A DNA stretch of 64,000 nucleotides. Origin: Ariolimax columbianus. Its lineage: Eukaryota > Mollusca > Gastropoda > Stylommatophora > Arionidae. The position numbers were made by a program, and so were the translations under genes. Position 1 is the first letter of the stretch, and each line of letters begins with the position of its first letter. The DNA lies in NCBI GenBank assembly GCA_036924085.1, contig JAVGWX010000011.1, positions 26,343,976 through 26,407,975 of the forward strand, given 5' to 3'. Below, in pieces: positions 46,930 through 58,254 of this stretch. The notes beneath the pieces were generated by a model. The model saw only the letters and a list, made by a program, of their open reading frames with translations, ran no database searches and had not been told where the DNA came from.

Positions 46930-47493
46930 AGCAAATGCAATGTTAGGTATGATAAAAAGAAATATTAAACATAGGAGCAAGGAAGTGATAGCCAAACTGT
47001 ATAAAGCATTAGTTAGGCATAGATTGGAGTACTGTGTACAGGTGTGGAGTCCTTATCATAGAGGGGATATAAACATGCTGGAAAGAATGCAAAAAAAAGC
47101 GACAAAGATGATAGTGGGATTTCCAGAATTACAGTTATGAGGAAAGCCTCTGAAAAACCGGCCTACAGTGTCTAGAAGAGAGAAGAATTCGTGGTGACTT
47201 AATACAGGTTTTTAAGATGATCAGAGGAATGGATAAATTAGACTATAACAATTTTTTTTTTTTCTCTAAATACAGCCACCCACAATAACAAGAGGGCATA
47301 GCTACAAGATGACCAAAGAGAGGTTCAGATTAGATATTAGGAAATATTTTTTTAGAATGAGAGTGGTGTCTGCTTGGAATGCATTGCCAGGGGAGGTAGT
47401 GGAGGCAGGGACAGTTAATGCATTTAAGAATAAACTGGATGTGCATAGCTTTTAGAGAAAGGTGATGTAAATGTAACAGGTTGTATACAGAAT
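46930..47493 (+). mobile_element. CR1/L2-like LINE 3' end, left part (interrupted)
   Basis: Starts at AAATGCAATGTTAGGTATGA and encodes LGMIKRNIKHRSKEVIAKLY and LEYCVQVWSPYHRGDINMLE, the post-RT thumb region, 66 codons open before a frameshift near 47140. It aligns with 53500-54050. It stops abruptly at GTATACAGAAT (47483-47493), and the missing end is at 51077-51122 beyond the rDNA insert. Confidence 0.85.
47483..47493 (+). repeat. Target site duplication, left copy (GTATACAGAAT)
   Basis: Identical to 51066-51076. The uninterrupted LINE has GTATACAGACT once at the corresponding place (about 54035), so the 11 bp were duplicated on insertion. Confidence 0.85.
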
Positions 47494-48143
47494 ATATCTG
47501 GGGTAGTTGTCTCGCCGCCGCGATTCAATCTCAGCCAGTGTTCGTAAAGCAATCTCAGTCCCGCCAGACGGAGCGATAGCGCGGGCTTGCCGAAAACGCT
47601 TGCTTGCCTTTCCCCGTAGAGGTATCGGGATGCGGTTTTTTTTGGCGTCTCCTCCGCCGAGGTGCGCTGCTCTGGTCCGTATCGAGAAACGTTGTCAGTC
47701 GGTGGTGATTTATCTAAGGCTTATAACAGAGCTCGACAGTTCGTCTCGCTGGTGGTCAGACTCTCGCAAAGAGCTAGTCACCGGCAAATGGAAAGCAGGA
47801 ATCGTGCCTGAAGGCCCTGTGTTCTCCCGGGGACCAACCCTCGGGAGAAGGGCAGGCCGGCAGGCCAAATTGTCTCCTAGTCCTAGTGAAATTCATCGCC
47901 GGGGTCGTTGGGATCCGTTCTGCAAAGAGCGCTGCCATCCCTCCTCGAGCGAGCCCGGTCGGTCGTTCGGTCGTCTGGTGTGTGTAGGGGCCCCTGTCAG
48001 GCGGTCCTAGGTCGACGGAGTGAGAGACGGGGGGAACAATCGTCCGTCCGTTCGTCAGTCGGTCCCTGCGGCCGTCCCAGTGAGGCTTTTTACACACTTG
48101 TCCTCCGCCGACCGGTGTGTGCGGTACGTACGTCTCCGACAGA
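47494..48143 (+). pseudogene. rDNA spacer-like leader (5' ETS-like) of rDNA chimera
   Basis: About 650 bp of GC-rich sequence (CGCCGCCGCG, TCCTCCGCCGAGG) that ends exactly where 18S rRNA begins, as an external transcribed spacer would. It is the 5' part of the insert bounded by GTATACAGAAT repeats. Open frames of 107-167 codons here reflect GC composition and are not genes. Confidence 0.65.
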
Positions 48144-49310
48144 TATCTGGTTGATCCTGCCAGTAGTCATATGCTTGTCTCAAAGATTAAGCCATGCATG
48201 TCTAAGTTCACACTGTCTCACGGTGAAACCGCGAATGGCTCATTAATTCAGTCGAGGTTCCTTAGATGACACGATCCTACTTGGATAACTGTGGCAATTC
48301 TAGAGCTAATACATGCTTACCAAGCTCCGACCCTCGCGGAAAGAGCGCATTTATTAGTTCAAAACCAATAGTCGTTTCCCCTCGCGAGGTTGCGGCGTCC
48401 CCACTGGTGACTCTGTATAACTTTGTGCTGATCGCATGGTCTCATGTGCCGGCGACGCATCTTTAAAATGTCTGCCCTATCAAATGTCGATGGTACGTGA
48501 CATGCCTACCATGTTTGTAACGGGTAACGGGGAATCAGGGTTCGATTCCGGAGAGGGAGCATGAGAAACGGCTACCACATCCAATGAAGGCAGCAGGCGC
48601 GCAACTTACCCACTCCCGGCACGGGGAGGTAGTGACGAAAAATAACAATACGGGACTCTTTCGAGGCCCAGTAATTGGAATGAGTACACTTTAAACCCTT
48701 TAACGAGGATCTATAGGAGGGCAAGTCTGGTGCCAGCAGCCGCGGTAATTCCAGCTCCAATAGCGTATATTAAAGTTGTTGCAGTTAATAAGCTCGTAGT
48801 TGGATCTCAGACGCAGACGGGCGGTCCGGCTCGCGCCGGTTCCCTGCCCGTTGTCTCCTGCCGTACCGTCTGCCGGCTCTCTCTCACGGGTGCTCTTCGC
48901 TGAGCGTCCTGGGTGGCCGGCGCGTTTACTTTGAAAAAATTAGAGTGTTCAAAGCAGGCCTCGGCTGCCTGAATAATGGTGCATGGAATAATGGAATAGG
49001 ACCTCGGTTCTATTTTGTTGGTTTTCGGAATTGGAGGTAATGATTAACAGGGACAAACGGGGGCATTCGTATTGCGGCGTTAGAGGTGAAATTCTTGGAT
49101 CGCCGCAAGACGAGCAACTGCGAAAGCATTTGTCAAGAATGTTTTCATTAATCAAGAACGAAAGTCAGAGGCGCGAAGACGATCAGATACCGTCGTAGTT
49201 CTGACCATAAACGATGCCGACTAGCGATCCGCAGGAGTTGCTTCGATGACTCTGCGGGCAGCTTCCGGGAAACCAAAGTGTTTGGGTTCCGGGGGAAGTA
49301 TGGTTGCAAA

Positions 49311-49342
<32 letters not shown>

Positions 49343-49384
49343 ATCCAGGAGTGGAGCCTGCGGCTTAATTTGACTCAACACGGC
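48144..49384 (+). rRNA. 18S rRNA, 5' two-thirds only (pseudogene)
   Basis: Begins TATCTGGTTGATCCTGCCAG and continues through the universal segments GTGCCAGCAGCCGCGGTAAT (48731), TAGAGGTGAAATTCTTGGAT (49081) and GTGGAGCCTGCGGCTTAATT (49351). It breaks off after TTTGACTCAACACGG; the normal continuation GGAAA...CTCACC is absent, so the last ~600 nt are missing. Substitutions at conserved sites (for example GGGCACATCCAGGAG for GGGCACCACCAGGAG) agree with a dead copy. If transcribed it could not form a complete small subunit. Confidence 0.93.
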
Positions 49385-50515
49385 CAACACTGAAATAACT
49401 GATATGCCGAGACCACTTTCCTTGGGTCTAATATGGAACGGGTGCTGGATTTAGACCCTCGGAAATCTGGGGTTATGCCCTCTGTGGCTCGGTTGGTCTG
49501 CATTCAGTGTTTGATAAAGGAATTGACGAAAGAGCACTACCAGGAGTGGAGCCTGCGGCTTAAATTGACTTAACACGACAATAATGTAGAATGACTGTCA
49601 AATCGAGAGCACCTTCGTGGGGTCTAAATAGTGAACATGTGCTGGTATTAGACCCACGGAAGACAGATCAGTCTCTTAACCCCCTTATGAAAGAGCGTCT
49701 GCTATGGTAATCTGGTCTTAAGCCTGCAGAAATCGCAGGTTCCACAAACTTGGCCATTGACAAACTAAAAAGCCCTCTATTGATACGTCCGGCCTAATAT
49801 TGAACGGGTGCTGGAAATAGACCGTCGGAATACAGGTCAGTTTTACCCTACTAATGACAGGGCGTTGCTACGGTAATCTTGCTCAACTCAAGAGGAGCCG
49901 CAGACATTTGATTCACGTACTTGGCTGATAAGCCAACGGCGCGAGGCTACAAGGTGAGGGATTACGGCCGAACACCTCTAAGCCAAAATCCTGCCCAAAA
50001 GCTCCGCATGATTGCAAAGGGAGGCTTCGACATGGTGGGGACCTGGGGCTCCCGCTCCAGCCCCGCCCGGTCGAGCCGCAGAATGAGGTCTCTGCCGTCC
50101 GCCGATCAAAGCGGGCGGGAAGCTGCTCGATATTCACCCCATACTGCGATGAGGTATGAAACCATTTGTAGAAGACTTAGTTCTCGGTCGGAGTGCCCTA
50201 AGCAGTAGATCAGCTACCTCGCTGCGAACTGCTGAGACTCAACCCTTGACCATGAGATATGTTCGCACACCAGGCGAACAACATCTCCGTGCAATGACCA
50301 GGCTTGTCCCCTGGTCAAATGCACTATTTCGAGAGGAATCACAGGTCGCTGACATTTGGTCCACGTGCTTGGCTGATAAGCTACCATCTGAGGGCATACG
50401 GCCGAACGCCTCTAAGCCAGAATCCCGCCCTAAATCTCAGCACCGCTGTGATGGGAGGCTATAACACGGCTGGGGCTTGCGTCTCAGCACGTCCCAGTCG
50501 AGCCGCAGAAATGCA
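49385..50515 (+). pseudogene. Scrambled 28S rRNA 3'-end copies with an 18S piece
   Basis: After the 18S break, 28S domain VI text appears repeatedly. 49425-49500 and 49618-49720 are weak. 49790-50268 is clearest, with GGTCAGTTTTACCCTACTAA, a decayed sarcin-ricin segment (CTCAAGAGGAGCCGCAG), TTCACGTACTTGGCTGATAA, GAACACCTCTAAGCC and the 28S terminal ACCATTTGTAGAAGACTTAG. 50298-50510 repeats it (TTTCGAGAGGAATCACAGGT, TCCACGTGCTTGGCTGATAA, GAACGCCTCTAAGCCAGAAT). A second decayed 18S piece (AAAGGAATTGACGAAAGAGC, 49516-49577) lies between them. Confidence 0.8.
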
Positions 50516-51065
50516 CCTGGTAAAATGCACTCCTGCCTCGCTCTTTGCCTCTGTCTGCTATCAGTCATCCCAATGGACGCAGAAGAGATGCAGTCCAGCG
50601 GACATTGCACCTCCTGCCCTATTGTGACAACCTCCCAGGTGGCGGGGAAGGCTAAGCGTACCATCACTGCAGATGAGCCGAGAAAATAAAGGGAGCAAAG
50701 AGATACCTCACTCACATGCATATGCTACGTTTCTGGCAGGACGTGACGATCCTGGGACAAAGTCACACTGGACTGCCTCTCTTCCGGGATAGTACAAACT
50801 AGTACATAGTCCATCATATCATTGCCAAACCCTATAGACACGAGTAGGGAAGACTCGATAGTCCTGCAAGACAACTTCCTAAGAGAGACAACTCTGACCA
50901 AAAACAACTGCTGCCTTGCAGTTAGGCTGGGGACAGCCAAATGCTAATGAGGGCAACCCTACAAAAACGGCTGTTGAAATCGGATGCACTGAGCCACAGG
51001 CTTAACCAAAATAAAACAGTGCAGCGTAATTATCGCTGTAAATAGCGTACGAAGAAGAAGAAGAA
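50516..51065 (+). mobile_element. 3' part of rDNA chimera with retroelement-like (GAA)n tail
   Basis: Non-rRNA sequence ending AATTATCGCTGTAAATAGCG, TAC and (GAA)5. The last ~90 bp resemble the ends of dispersed repeat copies A-D (TCGCTGTAAACTAC-like block, then GAA tail). This suggests that the rRNA pieces are joined to, or were carried by, a retroelement 3' end. Confidence 0.6.
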
Positions 51066-51076
51066 GTATACAGAAT
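51066..51076 (+). repeat. Target site duplication, right copy (GTATACAGAAT)
   Basis: Follows the GAA tail directly and is continued by CTGCAGGGTCTTCTAAGCCA, the LINE 3' end. Confidence 0.85.
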
Positions 51077-51122
51077 CTGCAGGGTCTTCTAAGCCAGTAT
51101 AAAGACGTTAAGTTAGGTTAAG
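51077..51122 (+). mobile_element. CR1/L2-like LINE 3' end, right part
   Basis: CTGCAGGGTCTTCTAAGCCA, then GTATAAAGACGTTAAGTTAG: the missing tail of the 46930-47493 copy, matching 54048-54100. Confidence 0.85.
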
Positions 51123-51317
51123 GCTGACAGATTTTCTAGCCATGTATTTGTTCGTGAGCTTTAATCCCTTGTTTATTTTGTGTTGCCCCTTAACTAGCAG
51201 TGGACGGCGAACATTGGAATGTCTTACATGATCACAGCAGTTCATATTTGTTACGCATTAGTTGGTAGTCTGTATTGATTGTTGAGAGTTCGGAGAAACA
51301 AGAAGACCAAAGAAGAG

Positions 51318-51366
<49 letters not shown>

Positions 51367-51674
51367 GGGAGAGATAGAGAAAGAGGAAGAACAGAAATAA
51401 AGATATAGAAAGATGTATATCATTAAATGACTGTTAATTGGTGCAGTGGTTAAAAATGATGCGAGGTAAAGGATTTTAGCGAGAAAAGGAAAAGGTGATC
51501 CTGTCACACGCACTGCTGTCAAGGTTGAAGTGCTAGGCCTCAGTATTGTATGCGGTAAAGGGGGGGGGGGGTGCTAACTACTCGCCACATTTCCTTCACT
51601 GTACTAGGCCTCAGTATTGTATGCGGTGGGGTGGTGGATAACTCCTGTACTCGTCACATATTCTTCACTGACAT
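51123..51674. other. Unassigned DNA with (GA)n microsatellite and local duplication
   Basis: (GA)n at 51318-51362. A ~70 bp segment starting CTAGGCCTCAGTATTGTATG is repeated at 51533 and 51603, with a G12-type run between. No gene. Confidence 0.6.
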
Positions 51675-54108
51675 TAAGCGAGAAATAAAATGGGATATGG
51701 CAGAAGCACTTGTAGAGTCAAAACCTTTTGTTAAGTGCATAACTGAAAATTTCTTAATTCAACATGTAGTAGCAGCCACCAGAGGCAAAAACATACTCGA
51801 CCTAGTTTTTACTACAGAGGAAAATATGATTGAAAACGTTACCGTAGGGGAACTGTTTGGCTCAAGTGACCATCAAATCATCCGATGGGATCTTATTGCA
51901 GGGAAAGAAGTGAACATAAACACGCGAACATATGACTACTCTAAGACAGATGTTAAGAGGATGAAAGAGGCAGCGAACCACATAATCTGGGAAGATATTG
52001 TCAGAGGAACAGATGTTGAACAGGAGTGGGTGAGTTTTAAAGCAGTTCTCGAAACGCTAAAAGAGGAATGTGTTCCATATAGGGAAGTAAACCCCAAGCG
52101 TAATAAGTGGATCACTAAAATTGTAGTTAAATGTAGAAGAGCTAAAAATAAAGCATGGAAAAAATATATAGAGGCAGGTAAATCAAAAGAAACATATTTA
52201 AAATATTTGGACAAGCAGAACATATCTCAGAAAGCAAATAAAACAGCAAAAATAGACTTCGAAAAGAAACTTGCTCAGAGGATCAAGACTGATAGTAAAA
52301 GCTTCTTCTCTTATGTTAGAAATAAACAAAGATCAAAGGACAAAGTAGGCCCTCTCATAGACAGCACAGGAAACAAAAATAAGTGAAAATAGGGAGGCAG
52401 CAAATCTACTCAATCACTACTTTGGCACAGTGTACACAAAAGGGGACTGCTCCAAGATCCCAGAGCCTGTAGATATTTTTCAAAGAGACATGGATACAGC
52501 CGGATTAGGATCAATCTGAATTACAGAGGAAATGGTTTTTAAAAAATTGGAGGGGTTGAAAGTGGATAAATGTCCAGGTCAAGATGATATTCATCCAAAA
52601 TTGCTGTTTGAAATTAGAGACCAATTAGCAAAACCATTGGCTATATTATGTTCTCAATCACTTGCACAAGGGATTGTTCCACGGGATTGGAAAGATGCGG
52701 GAGTGATCCCCTTATTCAAAAAAGGCAAAAAGGCAGATCCAGCAAATTATAGACCTGTGAGCTTAACGAGCATAGTCTGTAAATTGTTAGAGTCAATAAT
52801 CAAAGAAAACATTGTAATGCATTTAGACAAGTTTAATCTAATTAGAAATAGTCAGCATGGGTTTACTAGAGGGAGATCATGCTTAACAAATTTATTAGAA
52901 TTCATGGAGGAGGTTACTAAAATGTTAGATAAAGGGGAGCCAGTGGATGTTATTTATCTAGACTTTGCAAAGGCCTTTGATAGAGTACCTCATCAAAGAT
53001 TATTTCGAAAGTTAAAATCACATGGAATAGGTGGGGAAGTTGCCAAATGGATTGAAAATTGGTTAACGGGAAGAAGGCAGAGGGTGGGCATAAATAAGGA
53101 GTACTCTGAGTGGTGTGAAGTGAAAAGTGGTGTGCCACAGGGCTCGGTTTTTGGGACCAATTTTGTTCTTGATATATATAAATGATTTGGACATTGATAT
53201 GGGATCCATGATTGTAAAATTTGCTGATGACACGAAACTATGCAGTAGTGTCTCATCTAAAGCAGAAGTAGATATATTGAGGTCGGATTTAGATAAAATT
53301 CGAGAATGGTCTGTAATCTGGCAAATGGAGTTTAATGTAGATAAATGTACAGTCATCCACATGGGTAGATCCAATATGGAACATGATTACAGAATGGGAG
53401 AGAACAATATTAGAAAGATAGATAAAGAAAGGGACTTGGGGGTTATAATAGATCATACATGTAATTGAGGGAGCAAGTTCAGGAGGCAGTAAAAAAGGCA
53501 AATGCAATGTAAGGGATGATAAAAAGAAATATTAAACATAGGAGCAAGGAAGTGATAGTCAAACTGTATAAAGCATTAGTTAGACCTAGATTGGAGTACT
53601 GTGTACAGGTGTGGAGTCCTTATCAGAGAGGGGATATAGACATGCTGGAGAGAATACAAAAAAGAGCGACAAAGCTGATAGTGGGATTCCAGAATTACAG
53701 TTATGAAGAAAGATTAAAAAGAACTGGCCTTCAGTGTCTAGAAGAGAGAAGAATTCGCGGTGACTTAATACAGGTGTATAAGATGATCAGAGGAATGGAT
53801 AAAGTGGACTATAACAAGTTTTTTAAAGTACAACTACCAACAAGGACAAGAGGGCACAGCTACAAGTTGACTAAGGAGAGGTCCAGATTAGATATTAGGA
53901 AGTATTTCTTTAGCCAGAGAGTTGTGAATGCTTGGAATGCATTGCCAAGTGAGGTGGTGGAGGCTGCGACGGTCAATGCATTTAAGAACAGATTGGATGC
54001 GTACAGCTTCTAGAGGAAGGTGTTGTAAATGGAACTGGTTGTATACAGACTCTGCAGAGTCTTCTAAACCAGTATAAAGACGTTAAGTTAAGTTAAGTTA
54101 AGTTAAGA
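51675..54108 (+). mobile_element. CR1/L2-like LINE, 5'-truncated, near full RT, frameshifted
   Basis: The best preserved retrotransposon in the window; it would encode a target-primed reverse transcriptase. 51700-52385: end of the endonuclease domain with GKNILDLVFTTEE and FGSSDHQIIRW (SDH motif). After a one-base shift near 52370 the RT follows: KCPGQDDIHPKLL, GVIPLFKKGKKADPANYRPV, QHGFTRGRSCLTNLLEF, DVIYLDFAKAFDRVPH (first catalytic Asp) and SGVPQGSV. After another shift near 53150 come LGPILFLIYINDL and FADDTKL (catalytic Asp pair). 53516-54013: KRNIKHRSKEVIVKLYKALV, RLEYCVQVWSPYQRGDIDML and WNALPSEVVEA. Defects: two or three frameshifts, TGA at 52517 and TAA at 53510 where a sister copy has TTA. 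The 3' end is (TTAAG)n at 54083-54108. The ORF1 and 5' end are missing. Confidence 0.9.
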
Positions 54109-54419
54109 GTCACATGCACAGTTATTAATGAATATATCATTTGATAGAGTTGAGATTCAGTACGCAAGATCAGACAGGTGAATAAGTCTATACGGCTACC
54201 ATTGCGGACATACCATGATACGGGCTAGAGTCAGTGTGTGACTTGATCCATGCGGAGATAGCATTTTTAGTAATCACATTTCTGTAAATTTAAAACAGTG
54301 AAGGAGCCGACATTCAGGCTTGAGAAGCCACAGCAACATGTTGTTATTGTTGAATGGCCGCTAAAAGTAAGATCACTTTTTGTGCTTCTTGTAAAGAGCG
54401 TTAAGTGGCCGGTTGGAAC

Positions 54420-55350
54420 ATCAGGTAAGTGCAGCCGTCAGAGTTTGAAGGATCAGTTGGTAGGGGCATGAACTTAAAAATGCCGAAACACCAAGGTACC
54501 TGGGAATTACAATGATCGCACATTGTCCTACTAGGAACACTGTAAGGCAGTGAAACAAGTAATTGGCACACAAATACATACTGAGTAAGCTAACACACAC
54601 GGCATGGGCGGCATCACCAACGGTGTTAAACATCGACCTTCGCATTGGAGAATTCTGCAGCAGAATACGCCGCGTCAGTGTGGAGATAGTCAGCACACAT
54701 AAGACTCGTCGATGTGACAGTAAATGAGACAATTCCAATTGGAACAGAAAGGCCTTAAGCCACCACCAAAGAGACAAGTGGATATAATTGTTGCAGTAAC
54801 ACAACAAGAAGTCAGGAGATGCTATGTGAGATGAAAAAGCAGTCCTGTCTAAAGAAAAACCATTTTTTGAAATAATCTAGAAGAGGAGTGACTAAAATTA
54901 AGAAACAGTTTATTTCACACTGTACAGTTAACAGACCAGCAGCCTGGGCAAACCCACACCAAAAATAATGGAGTCAAAGATATACTGAGGAATGGATGGA
55001 GATCAAGCAGCTTGTACATAAAAGGGCATTCCCCGTGTGCAGAGCCCTGAACAGATTACGAAAGGTAATCCACGACTCTGTCCCCTGTATAACTCCAGAA
55101 GAACGCAAGGACCACGTATTTTGGACGATCTCGTGACAGCAAGTGAATGAGCTTCCAGAGCAGCTGATTGCTCGTCCAATAACTCAGGAAAGTTGCTGGA
55201 CACGAAAAGCAAGACACGGAAAGTAAGTTATACGAGTTTGACATAAAGCTTAAGAAACAATATTCCTGATATGATAAAGAAGACAAAAGTAGAATGAAAA
55301 GAAGAAGAGGATGAGGAAGTAAAAGAATATAAAGAAGAAGAAGATGAGAG
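54420..55350 (+). mobile_element. Jockey-like LINE RT C-terminal relic with GAA-rich end
   Basis: The plus strand reads GHELKNAETPRYLGITMIAH and then LAHKYILSKLTHTAWAASPT, the PxYLGVTLDRTL...RNNLLxKLxGTxWGAxP region after the RT palm, followed by decayed sequence with many stops. It ends in GAAGAAGAGGATGAGGAAG and GAAGAAGAAGATGAG at about 55300-55348. Confidence 0.72.
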
Positions 55351-55617
55351 GCTGTCAAAGGATATCCTCTATTGACAACTGGCCACTGCAGCTGAAATAA
55401 TCGGTTGAGCCACACCTCGAGCCAAGGGGCGTATTCAAGCGGGACATGACGTCATGCAACATCCCAGGCGAAAGCTCAGGATCGAGCCGTTTAGAAACAG
55501 ATAGTTGGAAAAGGCTTAATAGCTGCCGACTGTCGTAGAGGGCATCTCGCTGCAGAGAAAGAGCACGACTGAATAGATCGGGGAACAACCTGGCAAGTCA
55601 GCCACCTCAGCACGTCA
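55351..55617. other. Unassigned region
   Basis: Contains the CCTCTATTGACA block shared in inverse with 42135-42180; otherwise nothing. Confidence 0.4.
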
Positions 55618-55775
55618 ACACCTCAGTTCCAAACGTGTGCTTGTGGCCTACACGTCAACACCTCAGTTCCAAACGTGTGCTTGTGGCCTACACGTCAACA
55701 CCTCCGTTCCAAACGTGTGCTTGTGGCCTACACGCCAACACCTCAGTTCCAAACGTGTGCTTGTGGCCTACACAG
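55618..55775. repeat. 40 bp minisatellite, 4 copies
   Basis: CCTCAGTTCCAAACGTGTGC plus TTGTGGCCTACACGTCAACA, almost perfect. Confidence 0.95.
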
Positions 55776-55879
55776 AGCTTGCCTTAGAAATGATGTTGCT
55801 GACCTCACAGCCGATATTATCTGGTGATTATGTGAAGGTCACAGCCTAGGTGGAGGAAGCTATCAACTGCATGGAGACG

Positions 55880-58210
55880 TTGATTCAGTACAGAAATGTT
55901 TGGTCCGTTGTACGGCTACCTAGGGACAGGTTGTGAGACCAAAGTTATTGCATGCCGCCGAAGTGTCCATGATGGTGAACCGCATATTTCATTTTGATCA
56001 AGTCTTGAGGACGAAATCGTCCGCGAACAGGAGATCCAACATCGTGGCTTCACTCACCTTGGTGTTGAATTTCAGGCGCCTGGGGATGAACAAGTGGTTC
56101 TGAATCCTGTACCTGATATGCATATCAGTAGAAGTGTTACGTACATCTTCAATGAGCAGTGCTGCAAAGACCATACTAAAGAGTGTCGGTGCCAGCACAC
56201 AGTCCTGTTTGTGACCGGTGGTGACTGGAAAGGCTGCAGACAACTCTTCTTCATGTAGAACACAAGCCATCCTGGAATTGGCGGACAACCGCAATGAATC
56301 AGTCGTGGCAACCAAACTTCGCCATTATTTGCCAGAGTCCATCCCCTATTGACGGTGATCTTGATATTTCTCTTGTAGCTGACGTGCTGCATATATCACG
56401 TCCACCGTCCCACGACCCGCACGAAGACCATATTAACTCTCTGGGAGTAGACAGGGCCAACATGTTGACAGCAATTGACTGCAGGAAGATAAAACTGCAA
56501 TTTTCGCATGATTGACGATTGAAGTTTTGCTAGTACAGTTGTGTAATTGTAGCAACTTTTATCTCCTGTGGGACTTTCCTATCTTCTCATATATCGTAAG
56601 AGTGTATTCAGTTCCTAAAGAGGCGTAGGACGCCCTGCTTTTTAAAACTCTGCCAGATGTAACCAGGCCCGTGACACATGACTCTCAACATCGAGCTGAA
56701 AGCTTTTATGACCTCTACCTCGGTGTACTTGGGATCAGATCCCGGGTTAATAATATCTTGTGTAAACTAGCCATGGCTTGTGCGCTGCTGGTGGGTGGAC
56801 AGTTGAGAATGATCTTTTTTCTCTAACTCGTTCTAAGTACTAAATTCAACTTTGCTAGTTTTTGCGATTTTCCTGGTTTCTTCCATCTTAGTGGGTATTT
56901 CATCATCTGCAAATTAGGATCTGAATCAGAATCCGCACCAGGATAAGCAATCGATTGTTAAACTTGGTTTCTATATCTTTACTTCACAATGCGGTAGTCT
57001 ATTTGATACCATCCTCGATTCCCAGGACTTTTCAATGTGTACTTCCTTGTTTCCTGGACTTGATTCCGGGTGTTTGTTATTAATTATTTTTCCTCGTGGC
57101 AGAAGGCTACACGTCTTTATCATCTTCCATTCCTAGTACCCAGCCCATTCTTCTCAACTATATCCCCACCAGATCCCATGCCAACATTCTTAGTACCCAG
57201 CCCATTTGTCTCAACTGTATCCCTCTCAGAGCCCATGCCAACATTCCTAGTACCCAGCCCATTCGTCCGAACTATATCCCCATCAGAGCCCATGCCAACA
57301 TTCCTAGTACCCAGCCCATTCTTCTCAACTATATCCCCACCAGATCCCATGCCAACATTCCTAGTACCCAGCCCATTCTTCTCAACTATATCCCCCTCAG
57401 AGCCCATGCCAACATTCCTAGTACCCAGCCCATTCGTCCGAACTATATCCCCCTCAGAGCCTATGCCAACATTCCTAGTACCCAGCCCATTCTTCTCAAC
57501 TATATCCCCCTCAGAGCCCATGCCAACATTCCTAGTACCCAGCCAATTCTTCTCAACTATAACCCCCTCAGAGCCCATGCCAACATTCCTAGTACCCAGC
57601 CCATTCTTCTCAACTATATCCCCCTCAGAGCCCATGCCAACATTCCTAGTACCCAGCCCATTCTTCTTAACTATATCCCCCTCAGAGCCCATGCCAACAT
57701 TCCTAGTACCCAGCCCATTCTTCTCAACTATATCCCCCTCAGAGCCCATGCCAACATTCCTAGTACCCAGCCCATTCTTCTCAACTATATCCCCCTCAGA
57801 GCTCATACCAACATTCGCATTCCAATCTCCCAATATCACGACATTATGTATTGCATTTGCTGTCCTCAATATTTAGCGTACCATACATCTCCTCTATCTC
57901 ATCTTCATTGTGCGCCGAAGTTGGCTTGTGTATTTGTATTATGACTGTCTATGACGCCATTATCAATGCCAATAGTCTGTGGTTGTGTATGGTCACCTCC
58001 CTCAGCGCAGCAGTTGCCTCTTTATCCAGTATGCAGGCTACTCCACCTTGACCCTTGACACATCCTGAATATATGATTGTATATTCCTCACTGTGATCTT
58101 CTCCCTTTCTCTCCAACCTGCCTCACAATCTCAGAATATTTATTTGTAACCATCTCATTTCAATTTTGATGTTCTCCAACTTTCCGGTCTACATCACTGT
58201 ACGAACCATG
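55880..58210 (-). mobile_element. LINE with endonuclease and RT domains, decayed, minus strand
   Basis: High to low: 58190-57900 gives an APE-type endonuclease with HSEEYTIIYSGCVKGQGGVA and IIQIHKPTSAHNEDEIEEMY. 57860-57810 gives NVVILGDWNANVG (catalytic GDxNA). Then comes the 57 bp array in this frame (57812-57127). 57090-56870 gives ITNTRNQVQETRKYTLKSPG, QIDYRIV and GADSDSD (the end of the endonuclease; SDH has lost its His). 56315-55998 gives an RT palm with CVLAPTLFSMVFAALLIEDV and LLFADDFVL. Stops separate the parts. Same family as 32170-33795. Confidence 0.8.
57127..57812. repeat. 57 bp in-frame minisatellite from LINE endonuclease, ~12 copies
   Basis: ATTCCTAGTACCCAGCCCAT plus TCTTCTCAACTATATCCCCCTCAGAGCCCATGCCAAC. 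On the minus strand each unit encodes NVGMGSEGDIVEKNGLGTR (19 residues), the segment that directly follows the catalytic GDWNA of the endonuclease. The frame stays open through the array (249 codons) and on the plus strand. Confidence 0.95.
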
Positions 58211-58254
58211 ATATTAAAAAGTTGGCTGCGCCTGGTTTTCAGTCCGCAGTTTGT

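Noticed and set aside
47507..48246. 167- and 112-codon plus frames
   Set aside because: They lie in GC-rich spacer-like leader and 18S rRNA; composition explains them.
48144..49384. Functional 18S rRNA gene
   Set aside because: The 3' third is missing, conserved sites are mutated, and it is inside a retroposed insert.
49921..50689. Several ~100-codon frames
   Set aside because: They overlap degenerate 28S rRNA copies on both strands.
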